Shown here: piece after piece, positions 60,204 through 64,000 of the stretch | How positions within the stretch are numbered: position 1 is the first letter of the stretch | Layout of the letters: every line of letters begins with the position of its first letter | Source: Mucilaginibacter yixingensis | Lineage (GTDB): Bacteria; Bacteroidota; Bacteroidia; Sphingobacteriales; Sphingobacteriaceae | Reading direction: 5' to 3' | NCBI RefSeq assembly: GCF_041080815.1 | Contig: NZ_CP160205.1 | Location: 4,340,001 to 4,404,000, forward strand | DNA: 64,000 nucleotides | Translations under genes and position numbers: made by a program | The notes under the pieces: generated by a model | Told to the model about the DNA's origin: nothing | Databases searched by the model: none | The model's input: only the letters and a program-made list of their open reading frames with translations

Positions 60204-60848
60204 ATGGCCATAGCATACAGCAAACAGGTTGACGAGGATACCGAATTTGCCCTCTGGAAAATAGAAGAGGGCGCCGAAGAGTTGTATGCACAGCTGCAGC
60301 TTGACGACGAAGAGAAAGCTTTTGTAGAAAAACTACGTAACGGTAAACGCCACCTGCACTGGTTGGGCACCCGTGTGTTGCTGCGTACCATGCTGCACAC
60401 AGATGAGTTTATTGATTGCAAGGTTGATGCCCACGGCAAACCCTACCTGGTTAATTTGCCCTATCACATCTCGCTTAGTCACTCGTTTGAGTATGCGGCG
60501 GTGATGATCAGCAAGAGCCGGCCGGTTGGGATTGATATTGAACAGGTGCGCAAAAAGGTGGAGCTGATAGCCCACAAATTTATGAAGCCCGAAGAGCTGG
60601 CCTTTATGGACGAGCAGCAAAAAATCAATCATCTGTATGCCTGCTGGTGCGCTAAAGAGGCAGTTTACAAATGCTATGGACAAAAAGAGATCTCTTTTTC
60701 TGACAACATTGATCTAGAGCAATTTCCATACACCCCAGAAGGGAACATACAGGCCACGTTGCGCAATGAGGCTATTAACGCTGCTTTTAACTATCGTGTA
60801 GATTATTTCAGGTATGAAGATTACATGGTGGGTTACGTGAAAGGATAA
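60204..60848 (+). CDS. 4'-phosphopantetheinyl transferase superfamily protein
   Basis: 214 aa. Transfers phosphopantetheine from CoA to a carrier-protein serine. The Sfp-like signature is clear: SRPVGIDIEQVRKKVE (Mg-binding Asp111 and Glu113) and CWCAKEAVYKCYG (Glu152, Lys156). The length fits the Sfp-type rather than the short AcpS. Next gene lipB starts 4 bp after its stop. Confidence 0.92.
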   Translation: MAIAYSKQVDEDTEFALWKIEEGAEELYAQLQLDDEEKAFVEKLRNGKRHLHWLGTRVLLRTMLHTDEFIDCKVDAHGKPYLVNLPYHISLSHSFEYAAVMISKSRPVGIDIEQVRKKVELIAHKFMKPEELAFMDEQQKINHLYACWCAKEAVYKCYGQKEISFSDNIDLEQFPYTPEGNIQATLRNEAINAAFNYRVDYFRYEDYMVGYVKG

Positions 60849-60851
60849 ACT

Positions 60852-61580
60852 ATGAAAAACAAACAGGTACAATACCAGGATTGGGGCTTAATTGATTATA
60901 AAGAAGCCTGGGACAAACAGGAAGCACTGTTTGCCGACACTGTAAAAATAAAAACCGAGCAGCGTAACCGCCAACTGGCCCTGGCTGATGACGTACCTGT
61001 AGAAAATGAACCAACGCCTAACTACCTGGTTTTTTGCGAGCATCCGCACGTATATACGCTTGGTAAAAGCGGCAAGGCCAATAATTTATTGCTGGACGAG
61101 CAGGGACTGCAAGAAAAGCACGCTACTTATTATCATATCAATCGCGGTGGCGATATTACCTATCATGGCCCCGGCCAGCTGGTAGGCTATCCAATTTTAG
61201 ATCTGGACAATTTTTTTACCGACATACACCTGTACCTGCGCACGCTGGAAGAAGCGGTAATTAATACTCTGGCAGATTATGGCCTGAAAGCCGGCAGATA
61301 CGAAGGCTACACCGGTGTTTGGTTTGATGCCGATAACGACAAGGCCCGCAAAATCTGCGCTATGGGCGTGCGTTGCAGCCGCTGGGTAACCATGCACGGC
61401 CTGGCGTTAAATGTAAATGCCGATCTGGACTATTTCAATAACATTGTGCCTTGTGGTATTGATGACAAGGCCGTAACCTCTATACAAGCAGAGCTGGGTC
61501 GTCCGGTAGACATGGAAGAAGTAAAACAAATCCTCTCGCATCATATTTCCGTACTTTTTGGTATGAAATTGATTCGATGA
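60852..61580 (+). CDS. lipB: Octanoyl-(acyl-carrier protein) transferase LipB
   Basis: 242 aa. Moves octanoyl from acyl-carrier protein to lipoyl domains, first step of de novo lipoate synthesis. Motifs: HPHVYTLGKSGK, RGGDITYHGPGQLVGYPILDL, KICAMGVRC with the catalytic Lys, and IVPCGIDDKAVTS with the catalytic Cys. Its stop overlaps the next start (ATGA). A phosphopantetheinyl transferase upstream makes a functional link: carrier protein activation and octanoyl transfer. Confidence 0.95.
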   Translation: MKNKQVQYQDWGLIDYKEAWDKQEALFADTVKIKTEQRNRQLALADDVPVENEPTPNYLVFCEHPHVYTLGKSGKANNLLLDEQGLQEKHATYYHINRGGDITYHGPGQLVGYPILDLDNFFTDIHLYLRTLEEAVINTLADYGLKAGRYEGYTGVWFDADNDKARKICAMGVRCSRWVTMHGLALNVNADLDYFNNIVPCGIDDKAVTSIQAELGRPVDMEEVKQILSHHISVLFGMKLIR

Positions 61581-62314
61581 AAGCTGCTATAATCATTTTA
61601 CTTTCCGCCGCGGGCATGCTGGCCTGCGCAAGCAAAAAGACAACAACCCAGCAAGAAACCGGCGTTGCCAGCCAGGCATCGCCAACAACCGATATGCCGG
61701 CATCAACCCAAACATGGAACTACCTGGCCCTGGGCGATTCTTACACCATTGGCGAAGCCGTGCCGCAGGAACAGTCGTTCCCCTACCAGCTATGTGCAGC
61801 ACTTTCAAAAAATGGCCACCCAACAGCAGCGCCCACCATTATAGCCCGCACCGGTTGGACGACAGATGAACTTATAGCCGCCATCAAGCAGCAAAACATT
61901 ACCCGAAAGTTTGATTTCGTCACCCTGCTTATAGGTGTAAACAATCAATATCGCGGATACGATATCAGCACTTATACCAAAGAGTTTACAGAGCTACTTG
62001 GCACCGCCATCAACTATGCAGGCGGCAATGCCAAACACGTCTTTGTTATTTCCATCCCCGACTGGGGTGTTACTCCTTATGCTGATGGCCGTGACCGTGC
62101 GACTATTGGTAAAGAGATCGACGCCTACAACACCATCAATCGGCAGGAAAGCCTGAAAGCCGGCGTCAATTATTGCAACATTACGCCTGTCTCGCGGCAG
62201 GTTCCCGGCAATCCATCATTAGTGGCTGAAGATGGCTTGCATCCATCGGGAGAAATGTACAGGCTTTGGGTAGAGCCGTTGGAACCAATCGTTCGGTCAG
62301 TCGTTGGCCATTAG
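61577..62314 (+). CDS. SGNH/GDSL hydrolase lipoprotein
   Basis: 245 aa. A lipobox GMLAC gives a lipidated Cys at residue 17. SGNH blocks: LALGDSYTIGEAVP (nucleophile Ser), LLIGVNNQYRG (block III with Asn), and EDGLHPSGEM (Asp and His). Esterase or lipase of unknown substrate in the envelope. It shares a 4-bp overlap with lipB, so translational coupling is likely. Its stop codon is also the start of a repeat. Confidence 0.88.
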   Translation: MKAAIIILLSAAGMLACASKKTTTQQETGVASQASPTTDMPASTQTWNYLALGDSYTIGEAVPQEQSFPYQLCAALSKNGHPTAAPTIIARTGWTTDELIAAIKQQNITRKFDFVTLLIGVNNQYRGYDISTYTKEFTELLGTAINYAGGNAKHVFVISIPDWGVTPYADGRDRATIGKEIDAYNTINRQESLKAGVNYCNITPVSRQVPGNPSLVAEDGLHPSGEMYRLWVEPLEPIVRSVVGH

Positions 62315-62405
62315 TCATTTCACTGCGCTGTCATTGGTCAATTTGCATCGGTCACTGCGATAAAATATTAATGACAATTCACTATTGACCAATGACCATC
62401 CACTA
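62313..62405. repeat. Inverted repeat, CATTGGTCAATG family
   Basis: CCATTAGTCATTTC and CATTGGTCAAT face ATTGACCAATG and CCACTAATCAC. It begins at the SGNH stop codon. The right arm supplies the TTG of the next gene's promoter. Confidence 0.7.
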
Positions 62406-62418
62406 ATCACTATCTTTG
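62385..62418 (+). promoter_or_regulatory. Promoter of the aminotransferase gene
   Basis: -33 TTG (62385-62387), 23-nt spacer, -7 TATCTTTG (62411-62418). The ATG follows 4 bp after the -7 box, so the mRNA is predicted to be leaderless or nearly so. Confidence 0.7.
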
Positions 62419-62422
62419 CGCC

Positions 62423-63613
62423 ATGCTTACTCTCCGTCAACTTTTTCTGGCCAATAATGCACAAACCACCAATTTCCCGCTGCTACTAGAGTTTGAGCGG
62501 GCCGAAGGCGTTTATATGTATGATGCCGAAGGGAAGGCGTTTATCGATCTTATTTCGGGCATCGGCGTAAGCAATACCGGGCACCGGCATCCAAAAGTTA
62601 TCGGAGCTTTAAAAGACCAACTGGATAAATACCTGCACCTGATGGTGTATGGCGAGTACGTGCAAACTCCACAGGTAAAATTTGCCGAGAAGCTAGTGAG
62701 TTTGCTGCCGCAAAACCTGGAATCGGTTTACTTTGTAAGTTCAGGCGCCGAGGCGGTAGAAGGAGCCATTAAACTGGCCAAACGTTATTCCGGCCGGGCT
62801 AATGTGCTGGCCTGCAAAAACTCGTATCATGGCAGCACCCAGGGCGCTTTGAGCGTAATGGGCAATGAAGAATACAAGCAGACCTATCGTCCGTTACTAC
62901 CTGGTGTTGGCTTTATTGAGTTTAACAACATGGCCAATCTGCAATTGATTGGCGACGATACGGCCTGCATCATTGTAGAAACCATTCAGGGCGAGGCCGG
63001 TATTCGTGTACCGGACGTAGAGTGGATGCAAGCCCTGCGTGCGCGTTGTAATGAAACGGGCACCCTGCTGATCCTTGACGAAATTCAGGCAGGCATGGGT
63101 CGTACAGGTAAACTGTGGGCGTTTGAGCATTTTGGCATCGAGCCGGATATTTTACTATTAGCTAAAGCGTTAGGCGGTGGTATGCCGCTGGGTGCGTTCA
63201 TCAGCTCAAATGAGATTATGGGTGCACTGAAAGATAACCCGATATTGGGGCACATCACTACTTTCGGTGGTCACCCGGTATGTTGTGCAGGAGGATTGGC
63301 CTCGTTAGAGGTTTTGTTGGATGAGCAACTTATTGAAACTGTCCCCCAAAAAGAAGCGCTATTACGCGATTTATTAGTTCACCCCGCCATTAAGCAAGTA
63401 CGCGGCAAAGGCCTGATGCTGGCTGTAGAACTGGAAAATTTCGATCTGAATAAAAAGATTATTGACCGCTGCATCGCCAACGGCGTGATTACCGATTGGT
63501 TTTTGCACTGCAGCAACTCCATGCGTTTAGCCCCACCGCTGATGATTACCGAAGAACAGATCAGGGGAGCATGCGCAGTGATTTTGGAGGCGATTGGGTT
63601 TTATACTGATTAA
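62423..63613 (+). CDS. Class-III PLP aminotransferase (acetylornithine-type)
   Basis: 396 aa. AspC-fold class III with SGAEAVEGAIKLAKRYSGR, ILDEIQAGMGRTGKLWAFEHFGIEPDI (Asp binding PLP N1) and LAKALGGGMPLGAFISS (Schiff-base Lys). Substrate likely N-acetylornithine, succinylornithine or another omega-amino acid; the family is broad. It is the only gene on a strong, near-leaderless promoter here. Confidence 0.9.
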   Translation: MLTLRQLFLANNAQTTNFPLLLEFERAEGVYMYDAEGKAFIDLISGIGVSNTGHRHPKVIGALKDQLDKYLHLMVYGEYVQTPQVKFAEKLVSLLPQNLESVYFVSSGAEAVEGAIKLAKRYSGRANVLACKNSYHGSTQGALSVMGNEEYKQTYRPLLPGVGFIEFNNMANLQLIGDDTACIIVETIQGEAGIRVPDVEWMQALRARCNETGTLLILDEIQAGMGRTGKLWAFEHFGIEPDILLLAKALGGGMPLGAFISSNEIMGALKDNPILGHITTFGGHPVCCAGGLASLEVLLDEQLIETVPQKEALLRDLLVHPAIKQVRGKGLMLAVELENFDLNKKIIDRCIANGVITDWFLHCSNSMRLAPPLMITEEQIRGACAVILEAIGFYTD

Positions 63614-63635
63614 CTTAGCGCATTCAACCCCGCTT

Positions 63636-63800
63636 GTCATTCCGAACGAACTTGCGGAGGCTGTGTATTGGCGTGAGGAGGAATCTTGTACACGCGACAT
63701 GCCATAATATTGGTTATACTCAATCAATATCGCTCGTACAAGATTTCTCTTGCGCTCCACCGCTCCTTCTTACCCTCGTGCTCATCGAAATGACAAGGGA
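63636..63800. repeat. Inverted repeat, GTCATTTCGA family
   Basis: CTTGTCATTCCGAACG on the left faces ATCGAAATGACAAG on the right. GGAATCTTGTAC faces GTACAAGATTTC inside. It fills most of the gap before the next gene. Confidence 0.7.
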
Positions 63801-63894
63801 GATAAAGCCCACAACCCATCCCCCTAAAACTTTTCTTATATGCTTTATGTTGATACTTAGTGTGCCCGAAACGCGCACTTTGTGTTAACTACCT

Positions 63895-64000
63895 ATGAAA
63901 ATTGCATATATATCAACCTACCCACCGCGCGAGTGCGGTATAGCCACCTTTAACCAGAACTTGTTCCACGCGGTGTGTGCTAACTTCCCGAAGCGGGGAG
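63895..64000 (+). CDS. Glycosyltransferase (GT4-like), N-terminal fragment
   Basis: The first 35 codons are visible, starting MKIAYISTYPPRECGIAT, a typical opening of Bacteroidetes family-4 glycosyltransferases that act on exported polysaccharides. The rest lies beyond the window edge. No further motif can be checked. Confidence 0.75.
   Translation, partial: MKIAYISTYPPRECGIATFNQNLFHAVCANFPKRG

Overview
The window looks like a chromosomal segment of a Bacteroidetes bacterium, most likely family Sphingobacteriaceae (Mucilaginibacter/Pedobacter-like). The reasons are: a SusC/SusD pair, several TonB-dependent receptors with N-terminal carboxypeptidase-regulatory domains, promoters of the Bacteroidetes type (TTG-N17-23-TAnnTTTG), an almost complete absence of Shine-Dalgarno sequences, and a HAD phosphatase/ACT fusion. 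The genus is an inference; no rRNA gene is present. No phage, CRISPR array or intact insertion sequence was seen.

1-8300 (minus strand) is the conserved translation/transcription block. In transcription order it is rpsU, xerC, hpf, tRNA-Thr(TGT), tRNA-Tyr, tRNA-Gly, tRNA-Thr(GGT), tuf, tRNA-Trp, secE, nusG, rplK, rplA, rplJ, rplL and rpoB (cut by the window edge, TTG start). Only rpsU and hpf carry strong Shine-Dalgarno sequences. 8460-10850 is an MBOAT O-acetyltransferase with an SGNH partner. 11260-21130 holds housekeeping and accessory genes: acyl-CoA dehydrogenase, SDR, carA, panB, an RluA-type pseudouridine synthase, GNAT, a DUF4397-like lipoprotein and an outer-membrane barrel.

21300-36300 is richer in transport and carbohydrate genes: a GH28 pectinase-like enzyme, a SulP permease, an MFS symporter, a three-part SUMF1-like/BNR/MORN secreted protein, and a SusC/SusD pair. 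36400-43220 contains a secreted peroxiredoxin, a GT-C-like membrane protein, and two convergent Crp/Fnr-led groups (hydrolase + OsmC; two SDRs). 43430-44340 is a tandem initiator-tRNA locus with two intact copies and one damaged copy fused to an AT-rich orphan gene. It is divided from era by a strikingly symmetric divergent promoter.

44350-64000 carries era, der, a MurG-like glycosyltransferase, a SerB-like phosphatase/ACT protein, a TonB receptor/beta-helix/histidine-phosphatase operon, clpS, a Gly-rich secreted protein, an MG2/plug protein, dcd, a phosphopantetheinyl transferase, lipB, an SGNH lipoprotein, a class-III aminotransferase and the start of a GT4 glycosyltransferase.

The most unusual large-scale feature is in the intergenic DNA. 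Nearly every gap holds a long imperfect palindrome built from one of about ten different short-word families, often starting exactly at a stop codon. These, the tRNA-fMet locus, the Shine-Dalgarno pattern and the symmetric promoter are the best candidates for follow-up.
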